This document shows, piece after piece, positions 53,734-63,381 of a stretch of 64,000 bases of DNA. The first letter of the stretch is position 1. Each line of letters starts with the position of its first letter. Origin of the DNA: Bacteroidales bacterium UBA6851 (GTDB lineage: Bacteria; Bacteroidota; Bacteroidia; Bacteroidales; UBA932); contig DKDJ01000004.1 of NCBI GenBank assembly GCA_002451795.1, positions 1 through 64,000 of the forward strand, read 5' to 3'. Position numbers and translations under genes: made by a program. The notes beneath the pieces were generated by a model. The model did not search any database and was not told where the DNA came from. It worked only from the letters and a program-made list of their open reading frames with translations.

Positions 53734-55706
53734 CAGAATCCTTTGATTTTAGAAATATCAGTTCCCTCCGGGTAAGTGCCGACAGGCGGAAGTGTGCCTG
53801 TACCTGACTTCCGATATGTACAATCAGAGGAGACATTGAGAGATTTCTCTACCACACCGATAATGGCACCGATCTTATTCTCTTCCTTTTTGCTCTTGAC
53901 ATTCATCGTGCCTGCGAACTTTAGATTGGATATTGTTGCTTGTGAAGCATGGCCTATCATGCCACCAACTATAGGAGAGTTCGCACTATTCTCGCTCTCT
54001 ATATTGATGTCACCATAGACATCACAATCTTCAAATCTGCAGCCGGAATATACGGCACCTGCTATTCCACCGACCACAGGAGCATTTGCCTTATCCACTT
54101 GACTTAATGTCGCATAAGACTTACACCCCGAAACCAATACATTTGATCCCTGCAACGAACCTGCTATGCCACCAAAACAACTCTTAGCACTAATATGTCC
54201 CCGAACTACACAAGATTTGATGGTAAGGGCATAATCGCCACTCATCTGACCAAATATTCCACCTGATAGATAGCCGCTGCTGCAGTCAATATTAATCTCA
54301 CAGTCCGAGATTACAAGTCCCGAACACGACCCAGCAATTCCAGCAGCCACATAATCTTGAGAACTAACCTTTCCTTCAAGCTTGCATGACTCTATTGAGC
54401 CGCCAGCATCTCCTACAAGTAATGCCACCGTTCCATTACCTAAAGAGGAAACACTTGCACTCTTCAAGACTACATTTCTGATTGAACCGCGAGAGACACC
54501 AAACAGCCCAGCACAGCCTGTAACATCCGATATAGTCAGATTGGTAATAACTTTTCCGTTCCCATCGAAATCCCCATTAAAATAGTTACGCCTATTTCCT
54601 ATTGGAGTCCATTCATGCCCCATCAGGTCAATATTGGTTTCAAGACGAAAACACTTCCCTTGGTAGCCCTCTCCACCGTTGACATTTGCAGCGAGAGCAG
54701 CAAGATCGGTAGCTGATTCAATAAGATACGGGTTCTCCGAAGTGCCAGAGCCTGAAAAATAATAAGTACCTATAACTTTCTGTCCATCCCACTCGTTATA
54801 CTCGCCACTCTCTGCCTCGAACTCACCGTCTATCTTACCCCCGCTGGCCCATTCTTCCACAACTACACCTCCAATCTTCACAGACTCCTTGCCCACGACG
54901 AGCTTGTAGGTGTAATGCTTTCCAATCACCATGTCCTGAGGATTAGGCACCGTAAGTGTCTTGCCGGCAACCGTCATCGTAATGAAAGCATTACCGCGAT
55001 ATTTGCAGTCGTTTCGCCCGATTGCCGTATAGGAATAGCCTACCAGACCTGCCGAACCTGCCTGCTGTGCCGCACCTTGAGCATCCCGAATATATGGGGT
55101 TACAGAGATGATTTCTTCACCCTGACCGCCATCCCATAGATGCAGTTTCAGATCCGTGACCTTGGCGTCTTCAGAGCCGAACTCGTCACCGAACTTAGCA
55201 ATTACGACTGTAACAAGAGAACGTTGGCGCACTAGAGAGGCCCTGAGCCTCCTGTCATCAGGAATCTTGGTATACTTGATGTCTTCCGATTTCATAAGAT
55301 CGGACCGGCACATCTTCTCAAGAGTTGACTGGTCCTTAAAAAATTCACCGAAATCTCCTTCGTGGCCGATATAAGGATACTGAAGACGGAAAATATTCGT
55401 GGCATCGATCTGCCACGTAAGGTAATCTTCCCCCTCTGGAGCCCACGAAGAGCCGTCATACACATAGTTAACCAACTTATTGGCTGAAGTATGGATGACC
55501 GAGATCTTGTCTCCGACACTGAACTTGGACTGCTCTTCGACTGTGCCGAGCGGGTTAGTCTTGGTAATAGTCTCCACCGAAGCATTGATGCGAACAGCAG
55601 CCGGGTTAGACTCCCAATCAGCAATATATTGATCCGCCTTATCGCAGCCCACAGCGAACGTCCACGCCGCCACAACCATCAGTACAATCTGCCTTGATAC
55701 CTTCAT
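53733..55706 (-). CDS. Fimbrillin-GLUG repeat lipoprotein
   Basis: A 657-residue paralogue with the same order: lipobox (TFAVGC, Cys21), fimbrillin-type domain ending YKLVVGKESVKIGG, a YNEWDGQ linker, then NPYLIESATDLAALAANVNG, LETNIDLMGHEWTPIGNRRN and GLUG repeats (GGIFGQMSGDYAL, GGIAGSLQGSN, VGGIAGAVYSGC). Divergence from the neighbour is large outside these motifs, so the duplication is not recent. Likely a tip or adhesive subunit. Confidence 0.88.
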   Translation of the reverse strand: MKVSRQIVLMVVAAWTFAVGCDKADQYIADWESNPAAVRINASVETITKTNPLGTVEEQSKFSVGDKISVIHTSANKLVNYVYDGSSWAPEGEDYLTWQIDATNIFRLQYPYIGHEGDFGEFFKDQSTLEKMCRSDLMKSEDIKYTKIPDDRRLRASLVRQRSLVTVVIAKFGDEFGSEDAKVTDLKLHLWDGGQGEEIISVTPYIRDAQGAAQQAGSAGLVGYSYTAIGRNDCKYRGNAFITMTVAGKTLTVPNPQDMVIGKHYTYKLVVGKESVKIGGVVVEEWASGGKIDGEFEAESGEYNEWDGQKVIGTYYFSGSGTSENPYLIESATDLAALAANVNGGEGYQGKCFRLETNIDLMGHEWTPIGNRRNYFNGDFDGNGKVITNLTISDVTGCAGLFGVSRGSIRNVVLKSASVSSLGNGTVALLVGDAGGSIESCKLEGKVSSQDYVAAGIAGSCSGLVISDCEINIDCSSGYLSGGIFGQMSGDYALTIKSCVVRGHISAKSCFGGIAGSLQGSNVLVSGCKSYATLSQVDKANAPVVGGIAGAVYSGCRFEDCDVYGDINIESENSANSPIVGGMIGHASQATISNLKFAGTMNVKSKKEENKIGAIIGVVEKSLNVSSDCTYRKSGTGTLPPVGTYPEGTDISKIKGF

Positions 55707-55738
55707 ATTCCCTTAATAGTCCTCTTTTATTCGGTCCA

Positions 55739-57712
55739 CTATTTAATCTTCTTCTCTCCACAGTAAATGGCCGTAAAATCATTAAGAAGTACATAGTCAG
55801 TAGTACCAATTGCCTGGACAGCTGTAGAGCCATCTGACTTCTTCGGGATCCACGTATAGTAGCCATTGGACTCATCATGTGTAATATTGCTTTCCTGGTT
55901 GGCGTTAAGATAGAGTGTAACGCGACCTATAGGGATTCCACCATTAAAAACATCGGCATTTACCAATTCGAAAAACTCTGATGTCAAGTGCAGTTCTTTA
56001 AGACTATTTAGCGCACTGCTACTACCATTAAATGCCCCGCCAATCAACCAATTCACCTTCGGGCAATCGATAATCTCAAGTGCACTACAATCACCAATAG
56101 CCAAATCCTCTACATTATCATGCCGTAGTTCTTTAATGGAAGTGCCAGAAAATGTATGCCTTAATGACGTCGCTTTCGGCATATCTGGAATTTCAGTAAG
56201 GGATCTGCAATTTTGGAACGCCCCATTCGCATAAGTTACATTCTCCAAGCCTGAAACTGCGACCAAGTTACTATTACCCCAGAAACAACCCCCCACAGAA
56301 CCAAATGCGACAATATCCGAAGAGCCAGTAAATGTCACAAGATCAGCATTTACAAAAGACAGATTATATGGTTCACTACCATTTTCCTTTTGAAACTGTC
56401 CGATACCTGTCAAGCCCTTGACTCCGCTTAAATCAACTTCCTTGATTTTGTTACTCCTATTCCGTACAAACTCCGTAATCTTCTCAAAAGCCTCAAGTGT
56501 CTCTACGGACATACCATAACACTTTTTGTTTTTTGTATCCTCATAAGCAGGAGTAGTATTGTCGAACTCCCCGGATATGATGAGTTTTCCGTTTTTACAA
56601 TTCTCGTTGAGCAGTTCTACAGTAATAAGGTCCTTGAGTTGCTTCTGATTATTAGGATTGGACTCATTCCAAGCAGCAAGCTGAGCTCGCAGATCTGTCA
56701 TGTTGATAGGATCGGAAGTTTTGTCAGCATCATACTCTCCGCCATCATTAAGGTCAACATTACCGCCCCAGTCATTGACAGTAACGTCACCGACCTCAAG
56801 CTTGTCCTTACCGATAGTAAGATTGTAAGTGTAGTGTTTGCCGGCCTCGAATTTCGGGCGACCAGTGACGATAAATGGTATTGACTCTCCCATAGGATGA
56901 GCTTCATCTCTCCAAGAGACAGTCACTTTCAAGAATTCAGCAGAAGCATCCCCGTCGCAAGGAACGACGATGGCGTGGTACTCACCTTTACCCTTATTGT
57001 TATCATAGGCGACATTAGTCGGACCAGGCTTCACTTCCACAGGGTTTCCACTTCCGGTACCGTCAGAGCTGACGGAGCTATGGCCAGACTGGATGGATTC
57101 AACATTGATCATATAAATGGTTTTCCCTTTAAACTGGCTATTGAGCCTGCTCTTGTCCACGTTGACAGTGACAAGGGACATCTTGCGCTGCATCACGAGC
57201 TTGAGCTTATGGTCAGATGGAATCTTATCCTTAGAGTCGCAGACATATTCACCAGTCATGAAATCCGCCTTTGCCGAGTTGCCATAATTTTCTTCAAGAC
57301 TTTCACTTTGATTGGTCGGCAGGATGAAGCCGTCCTTTGCAGAAGCCGGGTACCATGCCTTGTAGGTAATAGGAGCCCTCCAGACAAGATAGTCAGTGAC
57401 AGGCACAGGATTCCAGACTTCTGCGTCAAACCTATACGTCACAGTCTTCTCTACCTTACCATAATTGTCCACCATAGAAACAGCAATCTCATCTCCCAAG
57501 AACTTCCCATTTGCATCGGGGCCGTTGAATTGTTTCTGTTTCTCGGTATTGTCAAACGGATTGGTCTTTGTCAGCGCCCCTACCGAAGCATCTATGCGTA
57601 CCGCATTAGGGTCAGTTATCCATGAATATTCTGGTGCAGCGGTCTTGGCGCAGCCGGCGAAAATGGCAGCCGACGCGAAAGACGCGAGTATGGATATTAT
57701 GTTGATTTTCAT
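55739..57712 (-). CDS. Fimbrillin-leucine-rich repeat lipoprotein
   Basis: A 657-residue lipoprotein (ASAAIFAGCAKT, Cys21). Fimbrillin-type N-terminal domain (VRIDASVGALTKTNPFDNTE, then a typical KLVMQRKMSLVTVNVDKS, ending YNLTIGKDKLEVGD). A helical linker leads to a C-terminal BspA-like LRR part (FENVTYANGAFQNC-type turns: AVSGLENVTYANGAFQNCRS, LRHTFSGTSIKELRHDNVED). It lies 32 nt upstream of the GLUG paralogue and replaces the GLUG region with LRRs. Confidence 0.86.
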   Translation of the reverse strand: MKINIISILASFASAAIFAGCAKTAAPEYSWITDPNAVRIDASVGALTKTNPFDNTEKQKQFNGPDANGKFLGDEIAVSMVDNYGKVEKTVTYRFDAEVWNPVPVTDYLVWRAPITYKAWYPASAKDGFILPTNQSESLEENYGNSAKADFMTGEYVCDSKDKIPSDHKLKLVMQRKMSLVTVNVDKSRLNSQFKGKTIYMINVESIQSGHSSVSSDGTGSGNPVEVKPGPTNVAYDNNKGKGEYHAIVVPCDGDASAEFLKVTVSWRDEAHPMGESIPFIVTGRPKFEAGKHYTYNLTIGKDKLEVGDVTVNDWGGNVDLNDGGEYDADKTSDPINMTDLRAQLAAWNESNPNNQKQLKDLITVELLNENCKNGKLIISGEFDNTTPAYEDTKNKKCYGMSVETLEAFEKITEFVRNRSNKIKEVDLSGVKGLTGIGQFQKENGSEPYNLSFVNADLVTFTGSSDIVAFGSVGGCFWGNSNLVAVSGLENVTYANGAFQNCRSLTEIPDMPKATSLRHTFSGTSIKELRHDNVEDLAIGDCSALEIIDCPKVNWLIGGAFNGSSSALNSLKELHLTSEFFELVNADVFNGGIPIGRVTLYLNANQESNITHDESNGYYTWIPKKSDGSTAVQAIGTTDYVLLNDFTAIYCGEKKIK

Positions 57713-57725
57713 ATCTTTTCCTTCT

Positions 57726-58724
57726 TTATTCAGTATACAATGAGCCTCCTTCCGCTTCCGTCCATGCAGTAGCCGTGAAGCCCCCTGCGATCACCATATC
57801 CTTACCAACCTTGAGGGAGAGAGTATAGGCGGTGTTACCTTTGAACTCCTGATCCTCTGGCAATGTCCACTCGTAATTCTTCCCGGCAGCTTTGAAGCTG
57901 ATCTTGAACCCATTGGCAGCTACGGTCTGCGGCACGAGAATGCACTCATAGACGGAAGTGCAGTTGCCAGTCTTATCCGCAGCGGGATTCCAGACCACAT
58001 TGTAAGGCTTGATATCGGAAGCTGCAGTGCCAGGCTTGATAGTGAATGAGGTGTAGTCAGTGGCACCCTTGAGATAAAAATCACGCGCCGTCCCGGAGAG
58101 CACCACATCGCTGATGATGTCCTGAGTCGGAACCCCGGAGGCATTAAACTCCGTGCCGAGCTTAAACGTAACCATAAACCGTGTCAGCAGATGTGCGAAC
58201 GCAAACGAAAGCCTGCCGTCCTTGTCAAGCAGCTCGCTTACAGCCTTCTGTCCTGATGCCCAGCCCAGATAGTCGGAACCATTGTCATCCTTGCTCTGCT
58301 CGGCCTGCACCCCAAGAGCAACTCCGTTCTGCCCAAAGTTGATGTCATCAACCGATATCGTACTTTCAAGGCCTAACGACGGAGCAATGGCGTAGACAAG
58401 CACATCCGCATCGGACTTTCTCCATAGAAGCATCTTGTCTGATACCCATCCGCTCTCGCTCTTCTTGAAAACGGTGTTGGAGTAGGTGTACTTGCTTGCA
58501 GGGTTTTTGGAGTCTTCCACGAGAAGGTCGAATTTCGTAAGATTGCCCGTAATATAACTGCCCTTGGTAGAAACCACCATAGGATTAACACGGACAACGT
58601 GGTCCAGAGGGAAATTGTCCCCCGTCGGGGTCTGTAAGACCTGCTGTTTGTTACATCCCGCCATAGGCATTAACGCGAGCAGCGCCATTGCAGAAAATGA
58701 AAAAATAGTTGATCTGCTTATCAT
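57726..58724 (-). CDS. Fimbrillin-family lipoprotein, first gene of the operon
   Basis: A 332-residue lipoprotein (ALLALMPMAGCNKQ, Cys24) with fimbrillin features: HVVRVNPMVVSTKGSYITG, MLLWRKSDADVLVYAIAP, LSFAFAHLLTRFMVTFKLGT and the closing YTLSLKVGKDMVIAGGF. It is nearest the promoter (58793-58800) and so probably the most expressed subunit, a candidate shaft or anchor. Confidence 0.87.
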   Translation of the reverse strand: MISRSTIFSFSAMALLALMPMAGCNKQQVLQTPTGDNFPLDHVVRVNPMVVSTKGSYITGNLTKFDLLVEDSKNPASKYTYSNTVFKKSESGWVSDKMLLWRKSDADVLVYAIAPSLGLESTISVDDINFGQNGVALGVQAEQSKDDNGSDYLGWASGQKAVSELLDKDGRLSFAFAHLLTRFMVTFKLGTEFNASGVPTQDIISDVVLSGTARDFYLKGATDYTSFTIKPGTAASDIKPYNVVWNPAADKTGNCTSVYECILVPQTVAANGFKISFKAAGKNYEWTLPEDQEFKGNTAYTLSLKVGKDMVIAGGFTATAWTEAEGGSLYTE

Positions 58725-58792
58725 TTTGTCAGAGTTGGTAAAACAACATTACTTGAGTTCAAACATTAAAATTCACGAATTGCAAAGATAAA

Positions 58793-58800
58793 TTTTAAAA
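58793..58800 (-). promoter_or_regulatory. -7 promoter box for the fimbrillin operon
   Basis: Read on the minus strand TATCTTTG, about 69 nt before the ATG at 58724; a TTTTG lies 23 nt further upstream (58824-58828). The 412-nt divergent gap to 59137 is A/T-rich and otherwise shows no gene. Confidence 0.6.
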
Positions 58801-59085
58801 GCCTAATAGGGTGTCTTATATAGCAAAAGGAATTTCCTCTGGCATCGACCACTCCAATTGACAATTTCCACTTAGACATAGACACATTCAAGCAATAATT
58901 TTTATGTTTTAGAAAAATCAAAAAATTAAATCATCGCTGTTACATAAGTTCCAGAAATAAAATCACCTCAAATTGAGTTTTATCGGTTACAGATTATAAC
59001 TTCCCAGCCGCGTTATGTCAATTTTATTAAAATCACAGCGCCAATACACCTTTTTATCCCACGATAATTATTAAATTTTCTTTTT

Positions 59086-59093
59086 TATATTTG
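59086..59093 (+). promoter_or_regulatory. -7 promoter box for the LRR lipoprotein operon
   Basis: TATATTTG, 43 nt before the ATG at 59137. Confidence 0.55.
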
Positions 59094-59136
59094 CATAGTA
59101 GTAGTTTTACTAATGTGTTATTTTAAAGGTTAATTT

Positions 59137-61194
59137 ATGAAAAAATTAGGACATTTTTTGCTCCTTTCATGTCTTGCGCTCTTTCTATTTGGGTGCGGAA
59201 AAAAGGATGACCCCAATACAAAGGGGAATCAGGTGCTGACTTTCGAAGAAGGTCAGGTTTTCGATTTTGAATTTGAGGCTGATGCCACATCCGAGCAGAT
59301 CAAGTTCTCCGCAAAGGAAATCTGGATGGTACAGAAAGAGACAGAAGACGGTGCAGACGATTCATGGTATGAGTTAAGCCCAGAATATGGTCAGCCCGAA
59401 GATGATGTAACCGTTGTACTGTCCGTTAAGGAGAATACAAGCGAAGGCACAGCTGATAGGGTTGGCGTTTTCAAACTCCTCTGTGGAGACTCACAGCAGA
59501 CATTTGTAGTTCAGCAGTATGCCAGAAACTCTCAGAGCAGCAACTATGTCTATCTGAAAGATGAGAATTTCCGCAACTATTGTCTGGCAAATTTTGACAC
59601 CAATTCAGACGGAAAGCTATCTAAAGAAGAGGCTCTTGCAGTAACTGAGATCTCTTGTGCCAACCTGGACATCAAATCACTGGATGGTATTCAGTATTTC
59701 AAATCTTTGGAGGTGTTGAACTGTCGTTATAATTCTATCGAAGGTGAACTGAATCTGAGCGGTCTTACCACCCTAAAAGAACTGACAGCAGACCACAATC
59801 TTTATTCAAAGCTTGATGTAAGCGATTGTTCCGCATTAGTCTCTCTGGTAGCCAACGACAATTATTCTGATGCTCAGTCATCTTTAGAGTTCTCTTTAAA
59901 AGAGGTTAACCTTAAGGGATGCACTGCCCTTAAGTATATCAAACTCCAGGACAACGCGCTAGAGAGTCTTGACCTGTCAGATTGTGCCGAGCTTGAAGAA
60001 TTGGATGCTTCATATAATGAACTTACTCAGATCAATCTAACAAATTGCAAGAAACTAAGACTAGCAAGTGTTAGGACAAATCATCTGAACTCAGTTTTGG
60101 ATTTAAGCAACTGCTCCGAACTAACTTATCTCGGTGCGTGGGAGGCAGAACTCACAGGTCTGAATGTAGATGGATGCACCAAACTTGTCCAGCTCATCGC
60201 CTACAGAAACCCTAATCTGAAGACTGTCAGCCTTGATGCATGTACGGCCCTTACAGAACTGAATCTGTATGAAACCGGAATCACAGAAATAGATGTACAC
60301 AATAATCCGGAACTCGTCAAACTGAATTTGGGATACACCGGTGGCCTTTCTTCAATAGACTTGTCAAACAACACCAAAGTTGTTGAATTGAATCTTCAGG
60401 AGAACAAATTAGCCGCTCTTGATGTCTCACCTTGCAAGAATCTTACTGTCCTAAAGGCCGAAGATAACGAGCTCACTTCCATAAATCTTAAAGGGTGCAC
60501 AGAGCTAAGCCAGCTTTACCTATATAACAATCAGCTAGAAAGTGTGGATTTAAGCACAAATACCAAGTTGGGTAGCATTGCCATTCAGGAGAATCTTCTT
60601 ACCAGCCTGGACGTTACTGCCTGCGCCTCTTCACTCTATTTCCTTGATTGCAAGACAAACAACATAGCAGAATTGAAGTTCGGCGCCATGCCTCTTCTTA
60701 ACACCCTGGATGCAACCCACAATCATATTACAAGTCTTGATCTTCGCTCTTGCCCAGAACTTGCAGAAGTACTTTTGGGCAATAACGAACTGACCGACCT
60801 TAAAGTACGCGGACTTAACAAGATGACAGTCTGCGAGTTCCAGAACAACAAATTGACAAGACTTGACCTTCGCGGGTGCACCGCCATCGATGAATTGCAT
60901 ATACCTAACAACCAGTTAGCGTACGTATCTTTCCGCGAGTGCACGGCTTTACGCTATGTTGACTGTCGTCAGAACAAGATGACCACGCTGGATTTTAGCA
61001 ATAATTCTAATATGGCATTCCTTTTTGCCGGAACCAATCCACAGCTGCACACCATCTATGTACAGGAAGGCTCAAGTTATAGTACTCTTGACTGTGATGA
61101 GACGGCTACGGTTTACCAGAAAGCTCCGTCAGAATACGATGTAGTTGGCGGTGGCGACAACTGGGGTGATGAAGATGTTAATCCATGGAACTAG
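59137..61194 (+). CDS. BACON-EF hand-leucine-rich repeat lipoprotein
   Basis: A 685-residue lipoprotein (LALFLFGCGKK, Cys20). Residues about 35-130 form a BACON-like domain ending FVVQQYARN. An EF-hand or dockerin-like loop DTNSDGKLSKEE lies at 154-165. From about 172 to 640 run some twenty leucine-rich repeats of about 21 residues (LTELDLSNC-type units such as LESLDLSDCAELEELDASYN). It should be surface-exposed and bind protein or glycan. Its stop overlaps the frame leading to the following lipoprotein gene, so the two form an operon. Confidence 0.88.
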   Translation: MKKLGHFLLLSCLALFLFGCGKKDDPNTKGNQVLTFEEGQVFDFEFEADATSEQIKFSAKEIWMVQKETEDGADDSWYELSPEYGQPEDDVTVVLSVKENTSEGTADRVGVFKLLCGDSQQTFVVQQYARNSQSSNYVYLKDENFRNYCLANFDTNSDGKLSKEEALAVTEISCANLDIKSLDGIQYFKSLEVLNCRYNSIEGELNLSGLTTLKELTADHNLYSKLDVSDCSALVSLVANDNYSDAQSSLEFSLKEVNLKGCTALKYIKLQDNALESLDLSDCAELEELDASYNELTQINLTNCKKLRLASVRTNHLNSVLDLSNCSELTYLGAWEAELTGLNVDGCTKLVQLIAYRNPNLKTVSLDACTALTELNLYETGITEIDVHNNPELVKLNLGYTGGLSSIDLSNNTKVVELNLQENKLAALDVSPCKNLTVLKAEDNELTSINLKGCTELSQLYLYNNQLESVDLSTNTKLGSIAIQENLLTSLDVTACASSLYFLDCKTNNIAELKFGAMPLLNTLDATHNHITSLDLRSCPELAEVLLGNNELTDLKVRGLNKMTVCEFQNNKLTRLDLRGCTAIDELHIPNNQLAYVSFRECTALRYVDCRQNKMTTLDFSNNSNMAFLFAGTNPQLHTIYVQEGSSYSTLDCDETATVYQKAPSEYDVVGGGDNWGDEDVNPWN

Positions 61195-61208
61195 TTAAAG
61201 TATTTAAT

Positions 61209-62588
61209 ATGAAAAAGATATATGGGTTGGCCTTACTGGCAGTGACTGTAATGGCCTGTGAGAAGAAAGAAGATGTGGTGCTGAATAGCACAAGAGAAGT
61301 TGTCGTTTCGAGCGAACTTACCAAGACAACCATTGACTACGAAGGAGATTTGTCGCACCTCGTATGGACTGAAGGTGATAGCGTAATGTACCTTACCGAT
61401 GATGCGGAGGGACTTCGCGACTATGGTTTCCAGAGTTCAGTGGTATCGAATGATAAATTCACCGCATCCATATCGGCTTCTGCGACGAAAGACAACAAGA
61501 TGCTGGTGGTATATCCGAGCAAGACTCTTAGCCTGGGAGATAGTGAAGCAACCTTAAAGATGGATAGTGAGTTCAAAGTCTCAAGCAAAGATTCTTTTGA
61601 CGGTCGCACCCTACCTATGGTGGCGTTGTTTAATGTTCCTGAAGGCAAGGAAGTGAGTGCTTCTTATCGTCCACTTGGAGCAGTTGTCAGAGTGGCTATT
61701 GATAGCACAGGACACGCTGGAGAGAGAGTTAAGTCAATAACGCTTACCACCCAGCAGCCATGCGTAGGCAGTTTCCATGTATCCGCATCTGAAAAGGACG
61801 GATACTCTTTCTCCGGGAGTTCAAACACAGTTAAGGTAACCCTTACAGACACTCCTGAACTAAGGAACCTCAAGTATGTTTATTTAGTCGTGGCAAAAGG
61901 CGACTATACCGGAGTTAAAATGGACGTAGAGACTGAATTGACAACATATTCATTCGCAGATGGAAAGTTAAACCTTAGCGACGAGAATACTGGACTTTTC
62001 AGGGTCAAAGTCACACTGCCTGATTACGAAGCCCCTAAGGAGGAAGCTTTCGTCAAGGTCAGCTCAACAGCCGATATAACCGATGGAAGCAAGTACTTGA
62101 TGGCGTCCAAGAAATCCGACACCGAGTACTATGTAGCATACAAGAAAGATAATGACTATTTGAGAGCTACCACCGTCTCTCTGGACGAGAAAGGGAACAT
62201 CCAAAAGACAGAAGCCACAGAGAAATTGGCCATCACATTCATCGCTGGTAGCGGAGATTATCAGGGGAAATTCGCACTCAAGTTCGATGCTCTTGGAAAG
62301 ACATGCTTCGTCCAGTCGCCTACTAATGTATCAGCCGGAGTAGAGTATAAAGGATTCTTCTGGTTTGAGAATGAAAGCAACTATGCAAGTCAGGATAACA
62401 GCTGGTGGACTATTACTGTTACAGATGGGAAGGCCGTACTCAAGACCAAAGAGTTTATGCTTTGGGGAGAGCCGACAGGACGCTTTGGCGAAGTGACATT
62501 CTTCAAGGACGACGGTTATTTCGGAGTTAGGGCACCAGAAACCGATGCGGAGCAGTGTGCTGATGTAGTTCTATTCAAACTACAGTAA
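61209..62588 (+). CDS. Fimbrillin-like lipoprotein
   Basis: A 459-residue lipoprotein (ALLAVTVMACEKK, Cys17 region). The first 250 residues have a fimbrillin-like layout (VVSSELTKTTIDYEGDLSHL, WTEGDSVMYL, YRPLGAVVRVAIDSTG). The remainder (from KVSSTADITDGSKYLMASKK) resembles a small beta domain seen in Bacteroidota surface lipoproteins. ATG 61209 is chosen over an upstream start at 61185 because the signal peptide begins here. A terminator follows at 62608. Confidence 0.78.
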   Translation: MKKIYGLALLAVTVMACEKKEDVVLNSTREVVVSSELTKTTIDYEGDLSHLVWTEGDSVMYLTDDAEGLRDYGFQSSVVSNDKFTASISASATKDNKMLVVYPSKTLSLGDSEATLKMDSEFKVSSKDSFDGRTLPMVALFNVPEGKEVSASYRPLGAVVRVAIDSTGHAGERVKSITLTTQQPCVGSFHVSASEKDGYSFSGSSNTVKVTLTDTPELRNLKYVYLVVAKGDYTGVKMDVETELTTYSFADGKLNLSDENTGLFRVKVTLPDYEAPKEEAFVKVSSTADITDGSKYLMASKKSDTEYYVAYKKDNDYLRATTVSLDEKGNIQKTEATEKLAITFIAGSGDYQGKFALKFDALGKTCFVQSPTNVSAGVEYKGFFWFENESNYASQDNSWWTITVTDGKAVLKTKEFMLWGEPTGRFGEVTFFKDDGYFGVRAPETDAEQCADVVLFKLQ

Positions 62589-62607
62589 AAAGGCTTTATT
62601 ATCCAAG

Positions 62608-62644
62608 AAGGAGGTAAATACCAATTGCAGGTGTTTGCCTCCTT
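62608..62644 (+). terminator. Intrinsic terminator
   Basis: AAGGAGGTAAATACC pairs with GGTGTTTGCCTCCTT (G-T pairs at three positions), followed by TTTCT. It lies 20 nt after the fimbrillin-like lipoprotein stop. Confidence 0.82.
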
Positions 62645-62706
62645 TTTCTATTCATGTGCGAGAGCCCTTGATTTTGTGTCGAGAGACAAAATAGATATCT
62701 TTTGAC

Positions 62707-62714
62707 TATCTTTG
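62707..62714 (+). promoter_or_regulatory. -7 promoter box for ybaK
   Basis: TATCTTTG, 103 nt before the ATG at 62817, leaving a long leader that includes the hairpin at 62730-62762. Confidence 0.5.
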
Positions 62715-62729
62715 TAGCGTAAAAAAGTA

Positions 62730-62762
62730 ACAAGGTCCATGATATCACATCGTAGACCTTGT
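62730..62762 (+). promoter_or_regulatory. Leader hairpin upstream of ybaK
   Basis: ACAAGGTC and GACCTTGT (8 bp perfect) flank 17 nt and are followed by CTTATTT. It is located in the 5' leader and could be a terminator/attenuator or an mRNA-stabilising hairpin. Confidence 0.55.
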
Positions 62763-62816
62763 CTTATTTAACCAATTTTAACCTATGAAAAATCAAAGAA
62801 ATTAATTGCAATATTC

Positions 62817-63299
62817 ATGCCAAAAGATAAAGAAATCAACAAAACCAATGCGGCAAGACTCCTTAATGCAGCTGGGGTAAAGTACGAATTAGTCCCATAC
62901 TCATATTCAGAGGAGGATTTGAGCGCGCAAAGCGTGGCAGCCGAACTCGGAGAGGACATTGATACAGTATTCAAAACATTAGTTCTTAGAGGTGACAAAA
63001 ACGGACTTTTTGTCTGTGTCATACCCGGAGATTTCGAAGTGGATTTAAAAGTCGCCGCCAAATTGTCAGGCAACAAATCATGCGAAATGGTACATGTCAA
63101 GGAGTTACTTCCGCTGACAGGTTATATACGTGGAGGGTGTTCACCAATAGGAATGAAGAAGCAATACCCTACCTTCATACACGAATCAGCACTACTCAAC
63201 GAATACATATATATAAGTGCTGGACAGAGAGGACTCCAACTCAAGATTGCACCTCAAGACCTTATTGACTTCATAGGTGCCGAACTTTACCCAATATAG
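62817..63299 (+). CDS. ybaK: YbaK/EbsC Cys-tRNA(Pro) deacylase
   Basis: A 160-residue YbaK-type editing enzyme (NKTNAARLLNAAGVKYELVP, DTVFKTLVLRGDKNGLFVCV, GYIRGGCSPIGMKKQYPTFI, ISAGQRGLQLKIAPQDLI). It hydrolyses Cys-tRNA(Pro), a misacylation product of prolyl-tRNA synthetase, in the cytoplasm. Length is standard for the family. A single gene between a terminator and pfkA. Confidence 0.92.
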   Translation: MPKDKEINKTNAARLLNAAGVKYELVPYSYSEEDLSAQSVAAELGEDIDTVFKTLVLRGDKNGLFVCVIPGDFEVDLKVAAKLSGNKSCEMVHVKELLPLTGYIRGGCSPIGMKKQYPTFIHESALLNEYIYISAGQRGLQLKIAPQDLIDFIGAELYPI

Positions 63300-63365
63300 T
63301 TTTTACATCCTTCTCCATATCTTGTCAAAAGGCACAAACATTGATACAGATTATAGAAAATATTA

Positions 63366-63373
63366 TATATTTG
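63366..63373 (+). promoter_or_regulatory. -7 promoter box for pfkA
   Basis: TATATTTG ends 8 nt before the ATG at 63382, so transcription should start at or very near the start codon. Confidence 0.5.
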
Positions 63374-63381
63374 TCATCGTT

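Noticed and set aside
56897..57625. 242-codon plus-strand ORF
   Set aside because: Antisense to the fimbrillin-LRR lipoprotein; composition follows from codon bias of the real gene.
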